From Sphingobacteriaceae bacterium (GTDB lineage Bacteria > Bacteroidota > Bacteroidia > Sphingobacteriales > Sphingobacteriaceae), in NCBI GenBank assembly GCA_014380615.1, contig JACMJM010000002.1, positions 62,001 through 126,000 of the forward strand: DNA of 64,000 bases, in the 5' to 3' direction. Shown one piece after another: positions 54,250 to 62,305 of the stretch. Both the position numbers and the translations under genes were made by a program. Position 1 is the stretch's first letter; each line of letters begins with the position of its first letter. The notes under the pieces are model-generated. The model had not been told where the DNA came from, did no database searches, and saw nothing but the letters and a program-made list of their open reading frames with translations.

Positions 54250-54386
54250 CATCCCTAAAAATACAATTAAAAAATCCGTTTCCTTTAAAGCCCATCACAA
54301 GCATACGCCTGGATTAATAATTGGGAATTTTATAATGCTTTAGAACGGTTAACCTTGCCCCTAAGGTACAAAATTTGTTTAAACAT

Positions 54387-54971
54387 TTAAAAAATAACTT
54401 TCCCTGTAGCTGTAATCAGCGAAGCTATTCTAACCGCGTCAAAAATACGTTCTTCAGTAGTTCCCATCTTAATTAATGAGTCTTCGTGTGCGTTTACACA
54501 CATCTCACAGCCGTTTACCGCAGACACCGCCAGGCTCAGTAATTCGAAAAACTCTTTTCCGGTTATGGGCTTAACCATTATCTGCATGCGGATACGTGCC
54601 GGTATTTGTCCGTATTTCTCTTTTTGGGTAAAATGCCTGAACCTATAGAAAACATTATTCGAAGCAAGCAACGAGGCACATGCGGCAGCTTCCGCAATAT
54701 CCTCTGCGGTGGCACCATTCGCTTCCGCAAAAGTTGTATAGAAATCTGTAAGAATTTTATTACCATTATTTATGGCTATAGAAACACCTATCAACCCAAT
54801 CTCCTTTGAGGATAAATGCTCTGAACTTAGGGTGCTGTTAAAATTTACTTTTAAATCTCGAACGTATCTTGATTCACCCTTTTCCAACAAATCTAATCCT
54901 ACAGTGCGATAATCGCCCGCAACATTAATGCTCTCCAGCAACTCTTTAATTACTTCTGTAGTTTCACTCAT
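54387..54971 (-). CDS. AhpD-like alkylhydroperoxidase
   Basis: A 194-residue carboxymuconolactone decarboxylase-fold protein. The active-site motif CEMCVNAHE places Cys155, Cys158 and His162 as in AhpD, which is a peroxidase and can also reduce AhpC. It lies 69 bases downstream of the AhpC-type peroxiredoxin on the same strand, so the AhpC-AhpD pairing known from other bacteria seems preserved here. Confidence 0.9.
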   Translation of the reverse strand: MSETTEVIKELLESINVAGDYRTVGLDLLEKGESRYVRDLKVNFNSTLSSEHLSSKEIGLIGVSIAINNGNKILTDFYTTFAEANGATAEDIAEAAACASLLASNNVFYRFRHFTQKEKYGQIPARIRMQIMVKPITGKEFFELLSLAVSAVNGCEMCVNAHEDSLIKMGTTEERIFDAVRIASLITATGKVIF

Positions 54972-54997
54972 AATTTTAAAATGTGGGTATAAAACAA

Positions 54998-55015
54998 ATC
55001 CCCGTTTCCGGGGAT
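54998..55015 (-). terminator. attenuator-like hairpin between ahpC and ahpD
   Basis: On the minus strand ATCCCCG, loop GAAA, CGGGGAT, then TTGTTTTAT. The GAAA loop is a stable tetraloop. A partial terminator here would lower ahpD expression relative to ahpC, or stabilise a processed ahpC message. Confidence 0.5.
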
Positions 55016-55040
55016 CGATTCGAATGATTTATGATTATCC

Positions 55041-55580
55041 TTAAAGGGTCTCCTGACCTTTTTCCCAGTTACAAGGGCAAAGTTCATCAGTTTGCAAACC
55101 ATCAAGAACTCTTAGTACTTCTTTTACATTACGGCCAACGCTCAAATCGTTCACACAAACCCAGCGTACAATACCAGTTGGGTCTACGATAAAGGTAGCG
55201 CGATATGCGATTTTTTCAACCGGCTCTAAAATTCCAAGATCTTCGGCTAAAGACTTAGAAGTATCGGCAAGCATCGGAAACTTAAGATCGCGTAAATCAT
55301 CATGATCTCTTCTCCAGGCAGCGTGAACAAATTCAGAATCGGTAGAAGCACCGATTAAACGTGCGTCTCTGTCACGGAATTCACCGTTAGCTTTATTAAA
55401 CTCCGCGATTTCTGTAGGGCATACAAAAGTGAAGTCTTTAGGCCACCAAAACATCACCGTCCAAACATTATCGTCATTTATTAAATAGTCCGAAGTTAGT
55501 GTTTCAAACTCTTTTCCTTTTTCGATGCTTACACAAGCTTTTTTCTCAAACGATGGGAATTTCTGACCTATAGTTATCAT
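55041..55580 (-). CDS. AhpC-type peroxiredoxin
   Basis: A 179-residue two-cysteine peroxiredoxin: peroxidatic Cys54 in FTFVCPTEIAEF, and resolving cysteines near the C-terminus (LCPCNW, about 168 and 170). It reduces hydrogen peroxide and organic hydroperoxides. The ATG at 55580 (MITIGQKFPSFEK) matches the family start; the longer reading from 55607 adds a charged segment of no family relevance. The reductant may be the AhpD-like protein, as no AhpF is present here. Confidence 0.95.
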   Translation of the reverse strand: MITIGQKFPSFEKKACVSIEKGKEFETLTSDYLINDDNVWTVMFWWPKDFTFVCPTEIAEFNKANGEFRDRDARLIGASTDSEFVHAAWRRDHDDLRDLKFPMLADTSKSLAEDLGILEPVEKIAYRATFIVDPTGIVRWVCVNDLSVGRNVKEVLRVLDGLQTDELCPCNWEKGQETL

Positions 55581-55692
55581 AGTTTTTCTTTTTTTATTTC
55601 TCTGCAAAGATACTTACATAAAGAGTCTGCGACAATTAAAACGGGCCTTTAACCCATTCTTTTTATCAATGACGATATAGACAAAAGCTATA

Positions 55693-56499
55693 CTAATATT
55701 TTTTCGATAGATTATTTATTATAGCTTTCTCGTTCAAGCCGAGTATTGGGTTAATGTCGGTTTGTATAAAATGAAGTTTAAACGCTTTAATAGCCGCCGT
55801 GGTATCTTTTACATCATAACCAATAATTTTAAGTCCCTGAAGGTGGTTAAAGGCAGGAGGCACGGTATCCAACACCGAATCGTACCAGTTTCCAAAACCA
55901 CTTTCCGCCAGGCGTTTCCAGGGAAACTTCGAGCTTGGATCCTGCTTCCGCGAAGGCGCTATATCCGAATGCCCGATAAAATTAGGAGCGGGAATATTGT
56001 AAGACTTTTTCAGGTTCTGCAGCAGGGTTAATAAGCTGCCTAGCTGGCTTTCCGGGAACTCCTCCGTACCGTTATTATCCAGTTCTATACCAAGCGATAC
56101 CGAATTAATGTCGGTTACCGATCCCCATTTTGCCACTCCGCCATGCCAGGCTCGCAAATAATCATTTAACATGTGATGAACGGTGCCGTCTTTACAAATA
56201 ACATAGTGTGCGCTAACCTCCGTTTTAGGCATGGTAAAAGTTTTCAATGTTTGTTCGCAGGAGTTTTGCGCCGTATGATGTATAATAACATAATTGGGTT
56301 TTCGCAAATTAAAATTTGTAGTACCAGCCTTAAAATCCGCGGGATTGTTTGGTGAAACACCGGGCAGTTCCATAAGTGATCTTGCGAGTTCTTTCGCCTG
56401 CTTTTTATATATTTTGTTGGTAGCACTGTAAGGGCCAGTGGCCGTACAAGCGTAAAACACCAAAGAAAAAAGAGAAGCGATAACCAGTAGTTTATTCAT
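55693..56499 (-). CDS. lipoprotein N-acetylmuramoyl-L-alanine amidase (amidase_2 type)
   Basis: A 268-residue zinc amidase in a lipoprotein frame (signal ending FYAC). Zinc ligands are the first His of IIHHTAQN, a His in AWHGGVAKW and the histidine of GHSDIAPSR. The fold is that of AmpD/PGRP-type amidases, which cleave MurNAc-L-Ala. The ATG at 56499 is preferred to a TTG at 56511. Besides cell-wall turnover, it is a possible client of the EnvC-like activator at 17954, though family membership (amidase_2 rather than amidase_3) argues against that. Confidence 0.9.
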   Translation of the reverse strand: MNKLLVIASLFSLVFYACTATGPYSATNKIYKKQAKELARSLMELPGVSPNNPADFKAGTTNFNLRKPNYVIIHHTAQNSCEQTLKTFTMPKTEVSAHYVICKDGTVHHMLNDYLRAWHGGVAKWGSVTDINSVSLGIELDNNGTEEFPESQLGSLLTLLQNLKKSYNIPAPNFIGHSDIAPSRKQDPSSKFPWKRLAESGFGNWYDSVLDTVPPAFNHLQGLKIIGYDVKDTTAAIKAFKLHFIQTDINPILGLNEKAIINNLSKKY

Positions 56500-56581
56500 A
56501 ATCAGTCGCAAGATAAAATGAATTTAATATCTTGGAAAACGAAAATAGCGTTGTGCGGTTTTCTATCAGGTAAATATAATT

Positions 56582-57445
56582 ATGATAACTCTTGAAAATG
56601 AAATAATTAAGGCTTCTATACACTCAATGGGGGCCGAGCTTCACAGCTTATATCGCAAAGATTCGGGGCTGGAATATATGTGGAATGGCAATCCGGATTT
56701 TTGGCCGCGGCATTCGCCCGTTTTATTTCCAATTGTAGGCGGTTTGCTGCACGACTCATTTTTATACAAAGGCGAAGCATATACATTAGCGAAGCATGGC
56801 TTTGCCCGTGATATGGAATTTCAATTAGAAAGCTCGTCGCAAGAGAGTGTTTCTTTTATCCTGACAGACGATCAGGAAACCTTAAAATCCTACCCTTTTC
56901 ATTTCCTGTTGAGGATAAGCTATAAACTTGAATCAGATAAAATAATTGTTACCTATGAAGTAGAAAATACGTCTGATGATACCATGTATTTTTCGATTGG
57001 TACACATCCGGCATTTAATGTCCCGGTAACTAAAGGAACGGTTTATACAGATTATTATCTGGAGTTTTCTGAAACAGAGACTTCGGTTAGGCATAATCTT
57101 GATGGCAATATCCTGACCGGTACCATGCCTTATCTGGAAAATACAAACAAGCTTCCGCTTAAAGAAGATCTGTTTTATAATGACGCGGTTATTTTCAAGG
57201 ATCTCAAATCAGACACTATCTCAATTAAGACTGAAAAGAATCCTCACGGAATCCGCTTTAATTTTGCGGGATTTCCATCTATGGGAATTTGGGCCGCTAA
57301 AGATGCTCCCTTCGTTTGTATAGAACCTTGGTGCGGCCTTCCGGATTCTGCGGGGCACAATCAAAAAATCGAAGAAAAAGAAGGGATTATTTCTCTCCCG
57401 GCTGCTAATAAGTGGAGCAATAGCTGGAGCGTAGAATGCTTTTAA
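56582..57445 (+). CDS. aldose 1-epimerase family protein
   Basis: A 287-residue galactose mutarotase-like protein. GMGAELHSLYRKDSGLEYMWN and the catalytic-histidine region GTHPAFNVPV are typical of the LACX/aldose-epimerase branch. It interconverts alpha and beta anomers of hexoses or hexose phosphates. It is convergent with the SGNH hydrolase, the stops being adjacent (57445 and 57446). Confidence 0.9.
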   Translation: MITLENEIIKASIHSMGAELHSLYRKDSGLEYMWNGNPDFWPRHSPVLFPIVGGLLHDSFLYKGEAYTLAKHGFARDMEFQLESSSQESVSFILTDDQETLKSYPFHFLLRISYKLESDKIIVTYEVENTSDDTMYFSIGTHPAFNVPVTKGTVYTDYYLEFSETETSVRHNLDGNILTGTMPYLENTNKLPLKEDLFYNDAVIFKDLKSDTISIKTEKNPHGIRFNFAGFPSMGIWAAKDAPFVCIEPWCGLPDSAGHNQKIEEKEGIISLPAANKWSNSWSVECF

Positions 57446-58189
57446 TTATTTGGCTCTAACGATTCTGGAACTTAAATCTAAGTTTTGAGCCTTAATCTCA
57501 GCTAAAACCAATTGAGCCATTAACCTTGCGCCAAGTTCATTAAAATGAGTATCATCTAGTTTTCCTTTGGGATAATTAGGATGATCGCCAGGCTTAAGAT
57601 GGTTAAATAAAAGCGCGGATCGCTCGGGGCCCAGTTCCTGCAAAAGTTTTTGGCTTTTGGAATCCATGTCGATAAGTGGTGTGTTGGTTTCCTTCGCAAC
57701 ATCGCGTACTAGTTGAGCATACACGTCGTGTGTGCCAACTATCTTTCCGCTCTCGTCGAATTTTCTTCGGGCCACAGAGGTTAGCAGCACCGGCTTAGCC
57801 TGCTTTGAACGCGATTCGGTAACATATCGTTTTAAAAAGCTTTTAAACTGCTCGGGGGTTGTAGCACTCGCTTTGGTTGGAACTTCGTCGTTATGTCCAA
57901 ATTGTATAATAACATAATCGCCCGGTTTTAGTGCGTTAACTACCGGCACCCATCGGTTCTCTTCAATAAAAGTTCTGCTGCTTCTGCCGTTTTGAGCCCG
58001 GTTATCAACCACAACCGTAGAATCAAAAAAATACGCGAAGGGCATCCCCCAGCCAGTTTCCGGGTAGGCACTCCGGCTTTTAATCGCCATAGTTGAATCA
58101 CCTATTAAAAAAACGTTGACAGGTTCGTCTGTTATCAGTGATAAAGAGAAAAGCGTGATAAAGCTAAATGCAAGTAAATTTTTTTCCAT
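57446..58189 (-). CDS. rhamnogalacturonan acetylesterase-like SGNH hydrolase
   Basis: A 247-residue exported esterase with all SGNH blocks: GDSTMA, the glycine block in NRAQNGRSS, FGHNDE and the C-terminal DDTHFN with the catalytic Asp-His pair. It removes acetyl groups from pectin-like polysaccharides. No polysaccharide utilisation locus or SusC/D pair is nearby. The signal peptide is MEKNLLAFSFITLFSLSLI. Confidence 0.9.
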   Translation of the reverse strand: MEKNLLAFSFITLFSLSLITDEPVNVFLIGDSTMAIKSRSAYPETGWGMPFAYFFDSTVVVDNRAQNGRSSRTFIEENRWVPVVNALKPGDYVIIQFGHNDEVPTKASATTPEQFKSFLKRYVTESRSKQAKPVLLTSVARRKFDESGKIVGTHDVYAQLVRDVAKETNTPLIDMDSKSQKLLQELGPERSALLFNHLKPGDHPNYPKGKLDDTHFNELGARLMAQLVLAEIKAQNLDLSSRIVRAK

Positions 58190-58323
58190 GCTATTTAAAC
58201 GATGCCCATGAACAATGATTTTGCACCTCGCAAATTATATCTTTAAGAATCAGGAATCAACATAATGAATAAAATTCTATTCTCAGTATTTGCAGCAATT
58301 TATATCTGCAAAGAATAAAAAAA

Positions 58324-58348
58324 AGGGCCAGACATTGCGCCTGGCCCT
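58324..58348 (-). terminator. strong intrinsic terminator with no gene upstream of it on the minus strand
   Basis: On the minus strand AGGGCCAG, loop of nine, CTGGCCCT, then seven or more T (through 58316). No minus-strand gene ends near it, so the transcript it terminates would be short and noncoding, or code for a very small peptide. Confidence 0.7.
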
Positions 58349-58440
58349 ACATCTACCTATGAAAAACGTCCTTTTGGGAAGGACATGTTTGTTTACGATA
58401 AAGGTTCTATAAGAGTTACAACATTTATTAGAAATTTTAT
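58349..58440 (-). ncRNA. candidate small RNA ending at the orphan terminator
   Basis: Inferred only from the orphan terminator (58324-58348) and a second stable hairpin (58368-58373 with 58379-58384) directly upstream on the minus strand. The right boundary at 58440 is a guess, as no promoter matching TAnnTTTG was found. A nine-codon ORF overlaps the second hairpin. Confidence 0.3.
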
Positions 58441-58537
58441 AAGTAACTGGCAGTCTTGGCAATAAAATTTTAGGGCTTCATATTCCATCCTTAATGCGGC
58501 ACACCCGCTTTTTTAAATTTGAAGGATTAATGTAATT

Positions 58538-59389
58538 TTGTCGCTAACTCAACGCTTCGGTTTGGCATTCTTTACAAACAACAAAGTCCGCTTACATTAC
58601 TATACATACGGCAACGGCCCCGAGGCTATGCTGGCTTTTCATGGTTTCGGAATGAAGGGTACTCAATTTTCAGTTCTTGAAAATGCCTTTTCCGAACGCT
58701 ACACCATCTACAGTTTTGATTTGTTTTTTCACGGGCAGACCGAGTTGATTGACGACTCGCTCGGTGTGATACGCAAGGGCGTGTCTTCATCAGAATTCGG
58801 AGGCTACATGGCCGAATTTATCCAAAAAATGGACTTCCAAAAGGTTTCCTTATTATCATATAGTATGGGAGCATTAATGGCTCTTTCGGTAATAGAAAGT
58901 ATACCCGTGCTGGTAGACAATGCTTTCTTTATTGCGCCAGACGGGATACGGCCTAATAAGCTCCTTCAATTCGGGTCCGGAAATAAGATTATGAACCGGA
59001 TATTTTACAAACTTGTTTACAGTCCCAAAACGGTTCAGTTTATATTAAACAGCCTTTTTAAATACGGATATATAGATGATTCGCTGCACCGGATTCTGCA
59101 AGGCGAATTCGGAACCGTAGCTACACGGCTCACCTGTTACCAGGCCATAACCTATCATGCTAATCTTCGCTTTAAACCAAATAAACTTGCGGCGATTATT
59201 AACAAGAATCAGATAAACACTTACTTTTATTTCGGAGAAACAGATCGGTTATTTCCACCATCAATTGGCCATGAATTCTCTGCTATGCTTGAGAATACAT
59301 CCTTATATATCCTTAACACCGGACACGAATTGGTTAACAAAAACTTAGGCGAATTTATTACTCAACAATTTAGCGTCAATCACGCATGA
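58538..59389 (+). CDS. alpha/beta hydrolase
   Basis: A 283-residue alpha/beta-hydrolase. The nucleophile elbow is SYSMGAL, the oxyanion region LAFHGFGMKG, the acid in GETDRLF and the histidine in LNTGHELVN. The substrate is not evident. The nominal start is TTG at 58538, but it overlaps the TAATTTTG element (58533-58540), a possible promoter. If that promoter is used, the protein would begin at a later TTG (58562, LAFFTNNKVRLHYYTYG). It overlaps the PlsC-like gene by four bases. Confidence 0.85.
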   Translation: MSLTQRFGLAFFTNNKVRLHYYTYGNGPEAMLAFHGFGMKGTQFSVLENAFSERYTIYSFDLFFHGQTELIDDSLGVIRKGVSSSEFGGYMAEFIQKMDFQKVSLLSYSMGALMALSVIESIPVLVDNAFFIAPDGIRPNKLLQFGSGNKIMNRIFYKLVYSPKTVQFILNSLFKYGYIDDSLHRILQGEFGTVATRLTCYQAITYHANLRFKPNKLAAIINKNQINTYFYFGETDRLFPPSIGHEFSAMLENTSLYILNTGHELVNKNLGEFITQQFSVNHA

Positions 59390-60036
59390 TTCGAGATAAG
59401 CCGATAAAACAACTAAGATGGTTTTTCACCAATATCGTGGAAAAGACGGTTCTCCGTCGCTTTTCGAAAATCAGCTTTCTCGATCACCCGGCTATAGATC
59501 GCGACCGGGCCTGCCTGGTATTGATGAATCATTACAGCTTTAATGATGGTGCCATTTTACACCGGCTAAACCGGAAGTTACTAAAAAAGCAGTTCAGGGT
59601 GATGGTGGTAGAAGATCAGCTAAAAGCATTTATTCCATTGCGCTATGTTGGCTGCTTTTCCGTTAAAAAAGCCTCCCGAGAGGTGATTGATTCGCTAACC
59701 TATGCGGCTGATCTGTTAAAAGATCCTGGTAATATGCTCGGGATTTACCCACAAGGCGAAGTATATTCCCAGCATCTTGAACGCATCCATTTTGAGAACG
59801 GATTATCTGTTATCCTCAAGAAAACCGCCGAGCATTCTTATCAGGTAATTTTGGGCGTTACTTTGCTCGATTTCCTTGATAACTTTAAACCCCATGCCAG
59901 AGTATACCTGCGCGAATATACCGGCGAACGCGATCTGGCAAAAATGGAAATAGCTTATAACGAATTTTACAGAGCGTGTAAGGATAAACAAAGGGGGTTG
60001 CATAACCCGCCAGCAAGGGTATTGAGGGAGGGGTAA
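59386..60036 (+). CDS. 1-acyl-sn-glycerol-3-phosphate acyltransferase (PlsC family)
   Basis: A 216-residue acyltransferase with the HX4D motif in MNHYSFNDG and the second motif around IYPQGEVYSQ (usual PEG is PQG). It transfers an acyl group to a glycerophospholipid or related lipid. It overlaps the hydrolase gene by four bases (ATGA), so the two are one operon. The replacement of Glu by Gln in the PEG-type motif is worth noting. Confidence 0.85.
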   Translation: MIRDKPIKQLRWFFTNIVEKTVLRRFSKISFLDHPAIDRDRACLVLMNHYSFNDGAILHRLNRKLLKKQFRVMVVEDQLKAFIPLRYVGCFSVKKASREVIDSLTYAADLLKDPGNMLGIYPQGEVYSQHLERIHFENGLSVILKKTAEHSYQVILGVTLLDFLDNFKPHARVYLREYTGERDLAKMEIAYNEFYRACKDKQRGLHNPPARVLREG

Positions 60037-60127
60037 GCAGAAAACACTAAACGTAACTCCTATATCCATGATGGAATCTTAGGTCTCTACTAAAAGCAGA
60101 AACTAAGGGAAAAATGATGTTATATCA

Positions 60128-60451
60128 GTGTTTGAAAAAGATGAAGATATTGAAGATGATGAAGAAACCTGTGAAGAAGACGAGCTGATAATCGAGGAGG
60201 AATCGGACGGGCGGGAACTGTATCTGCTTTTTGGTGATGAACTTGATCCGTTTTTCACGACTGCAGCGCGACTTATAGTGCTTCTTAATTATGATTTAGA
60301 GAGATTAGAATCGGCATTATCAATTAATCCGCTTCGGTTCAAATTCATTAAGCTATGCTTATTAGAATCGGGGCTCATTGACGAGTTAGGTAATCCGTTA
60401 GTCGAATATGAGAAACTGGAAGAAATTTTCCGAAGCCAGAATTTGACATAA
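60128..60451 (+). CDS. acidic protein of unknown function
   Basis: A 107-residue protein starting at GTG. The first 28 residues are dominated by D and E, followed by a more hydrophobic helical part (ELYLLFGDELDPFFTTAARLIVLL is only partly shown here: the core is residues 29-55). It ends in a helical region without known motifs. I do not recognise a family. The gene is bordered by the PlsC-like gene and the convergent Doc-like toxin gene. Confidence 0.5.
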   Translation: MFEKDEDIEDDEETCEEDELIIEEESDGRELYLLFGDELDPFFTTAARLIVLLNYDLERLESALSINPLRFKFIKLCLLESGLIDELGNPLVEYEKLEEIFRSQNLT

Positions 60452-60507
60452 ATTGAAACTAATTAAAAAATTTATACCCCCCCACTAAAACGAATATTGA
60501 TCAATTT

Positions 60508-60984
60508 TTAAAGTTCCCCTCCCTCGTCTCCGACATTATATAGATCTGGTAATTGATTTGATAAGGCAGATGTAATTTTAAGCTTCAACTCTTCGGAAAA
60601 ATCATATTCATAAATAATTGATGTAATAATCTCCCTCAATAAGTCCGAATCAATGAAATTTGCCGCAACATAAACCGCTATATTTTCCATCTCTCTGACA
60701 AACCTATCAATGCAATAATCCAACCCGTTCAACGATAGAAAATAACTTGAAAGAACAATTGAAGAACGCTTGTTTCCATCAATAAAACAATGATTCTTGT
60801 TAATTGAAAAGCACAGAAAAGAAACTTTATCTTCTATCAATGGGTAATATTCATCGTTGCGGACATGTGTTACTACACTCTCCAAAAGACCTAAGTCTTT
60901 GTATCCATGCTTACCCCCACTTTGTTCAATTATAAAGTCATGTTCTTTAATTGCATGAGAGAGATCAAAATAAAAGAGTTCCAC
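60508..60984 (-). CDS. doc: Doc-type (death-on-curing) Fic-fold toxin
   Basis: A 158-residue Fic-fold protein. The active-site loop HCFIDGNKR (65-73) matches the Doc form HxFx(D/N)xNKR; Cys replaces the usual Pro after His. Doc phosphorylates EF-Tu in E. coli phage P1, halting translation. The start is GTG directly after the stop (TAA) of the upstream gene, so the two form one operon. Doc is normally paired with a small Phd antitoxin; here the partner is a 350-residue DNA-binding-like protein. Confidence 0.85.
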   Translation of the reverse strand: MELFYFDLSHAIKEHDFIIEQSGGKHGYKDLGLLESVVTHVRNDEYYPLIEDKVSFLCFSINKNHCFIDGNKRSSIVLSSYFLSLNGLDYCIDRFVREMENIAVYVAANFIDSDLLREIITSIIYEYDFSEELKLKITSALSNQLPDLYNVGDEGGEL

Positions 60985-62037
60985 TTATTTATTTTTAAGC
61001 CTAATAAAAACATCAATATTTTCACTCAGGCGCTCCTCTAAAGACTTACTTTTTTCACCTAGGAACTTGTCAAAATCTTCCTGACTTACCTCTGATATGT
61101 ATTCTTTTAGCTGTTCATGAAGTGCATCTCTAAATGCCATATCCCTGCTTGCCATCAAGCTACGAGCTTTCTCCTTAAGAGGTTGAAAAGCCATTTCAGT
61201 CATTTCTTCAAACTCTTTGAAGAGCACATTCGCCTCAGAAAGTCTTAAAAGCTCCCCTTTTTCTTCATAAGCCTTTCGCAAATAATCGGAGAACCCGTTC
61301 TCATAAGCAGAAACCAGGTCTAAAACCTCGGAATACATCGTTGCCCTCACACTCTCCTTAGTATTTAACTTGAGAATTTGTCTATATTCCTTTGATTTCT
61401 CCTTGAATATACTCATGTATATTCTATCTGTTAACTGACCGTATTTAAATTGATTTTGGTCAATGTATTTATCTAGGGCATTTGTAAATTCTTGTCGATA
61501 ATTGAACTCTCTTAAAGCTGAAGGCACATAATCTTGCTCTCTTTGGTTTACGTATTTAGTCGTGCCGCCCAATCGTTGATTAAGGGTGTCCAGTACTAGA
61601 TCTAAAATTGAGGCGCGCAACTGTCGCGCGCGCTCAGAGCCTTGGAGTAACATTGCGACGTTTAGGAAACCCTTAAAGGTGAATACATTAAGTGCAGTTG
61701 CGCGCGCTCCAACTAGTTCCCCATCTCCCTCATCTTCCAACTGAGGGACATCAATGTCCTTCAGTTGGGACAAAGCCTCTTTGAATAGTCGCAATCTATT
61801 TCCTGCAAAAACCTCATGGCCATGCTGATCTAGCTCCGACCTGTGATTCTCCAATAACCTATTAATGGTTCTAACATCAACTTCAAAGTATTGCGCAACT
61901 TGTATTTTGGTGTATCGGAACTTCCCCTCGAACTTGATCCCTTGAAAGCCTAAATAATTGTACGCCTCCTGAACAGCTAGGTTATTATTAAGGATATTCT
62001 TTCTATCCAGCTCGGAATTCGTTAAGTCTTTAACCAT
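60985..62037 (-). CDS. large DNA-binding partner of the Doc-like toxin
   Basis: A 350-residue protein with a predicted helix-turn-helix near residues 40-72 (KFRYTKIQVAQYFEVDVRTI). A region at about 116-155 (NVFTFKGFLNVAMLLQGSER, then LRASILDLVLDTLNQ) recalls RhuM/BRO-type phage-related modules, and a long helical C-terminal part is rich in E/K. It most likely neutralises the toxin and represses the operon, but this is inferred from operon position only. The ATG at 62037 is used rather than the GTG at 62040. A search with the full sequence is needed to settle its family. Confidence 0.6.
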   Translation of the reverse strand: MVKDLTNSELDRKNILNNNLAVQEAYNYLGFQGIKFEGKFRYTKIQVAQYFEVDVRTINRLLENHRSELDQHGHEVFAGNRLRLFKEALSQLKDIDVPQLEDEGDGELVGARATALNVFTFKGFLNVAMLLQGSERARQLRASILDLVLDTLNQRLGGTTKYVNQREQDYVPSALREFNYRQEFTNALDKYIDQNQFKYGQLTDRIYMSIFKEKSKEYRQILKLNTKESVRATMYSEVLDLVSAYENGFSDYLRKAYEEKGELLRLSEANVLFKEFEEMTEMAFQPLKEKARSLMASRDMAFRDALHEQLKEYISEVSQEDFDKFLGEKSKSLEERLSENIDVFIRLKNK

Positions 62038-62133
62038 CACACAAATTTAGTTTTATAAATATAGCTATTGTTCAAGATTATTTTTTCAACTCTCACAAAC
62101 CAACAACCATTCCGACAACAAGAAAATAAAAAA

Positions 62134-62156
62134 GCCTCTCATGCGAAATGAGAGGC
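62134..62156 (-). terminator. intrinsic terminator downstream of tRNA-Arg
   Basis: Minus-strand GCCTCTCAT, loop TTCGC, ATGAGAGGC, then TTTTTTATTTTC. It lies just after the 3' end of the tRNA (62165). Confidence 0.85.
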
Positions 62157-62164
62157 CACTTTAG

Positions 62165-62236
62165 TGGTCCCGGCGGGAATCGAACCCACATCTAAAGTTT
62201 AGGAAACTTCTATTCTATCCGTTGAACTACGGGACC
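62165..62236 (-). tRNA. tRNA-Arg (anticodon CCT)
   Basis: The minus strand folds as a cloverleaf: acceptor GGTCCCG/CGGGACC, D arm, anticodon stem GAAGT/ACTTT with loop TTCCTAA (anticodon CCT, reads AGG), and T arm GTGGG/CCCGC around TTCGATT. The discriminator base is A and CCA is not encoded. A terminator follows. Confidence 0.95.
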
Positions 62237-62305
62237 AATTGATGTGCAGATTAAAAGATGTGCAAATGTGCGGATTATTTACAATTACAGCAATCTGTAA
62301 TTAAA

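Larger units (their letters stand above)
58190..58537. other. 348-base intergenic stretch with two hairpins and no clear gene
   Basis: The stretch lies between the divergent SGNH hydrolase and alpha/beta hydrolase genes. It holds a terminator-like hairpin (58324-58348), a second hairpin GTCCTT/AAGGAC (58368-58384) and a small minus-strand ORF of nine codons (MSFPKGRFS, 58387-58358) that spans the second hairpin. I see no protein-coding gene of normal size. Confidence 0.6.

Noticed and set aside
60985-62236. tRNA-Arg as an attachment site for an integrated element
   Set aside because: No integrase and no direct repeat of the tRNA 3' end was found to the left, so a tRNA-borne island is not supported.
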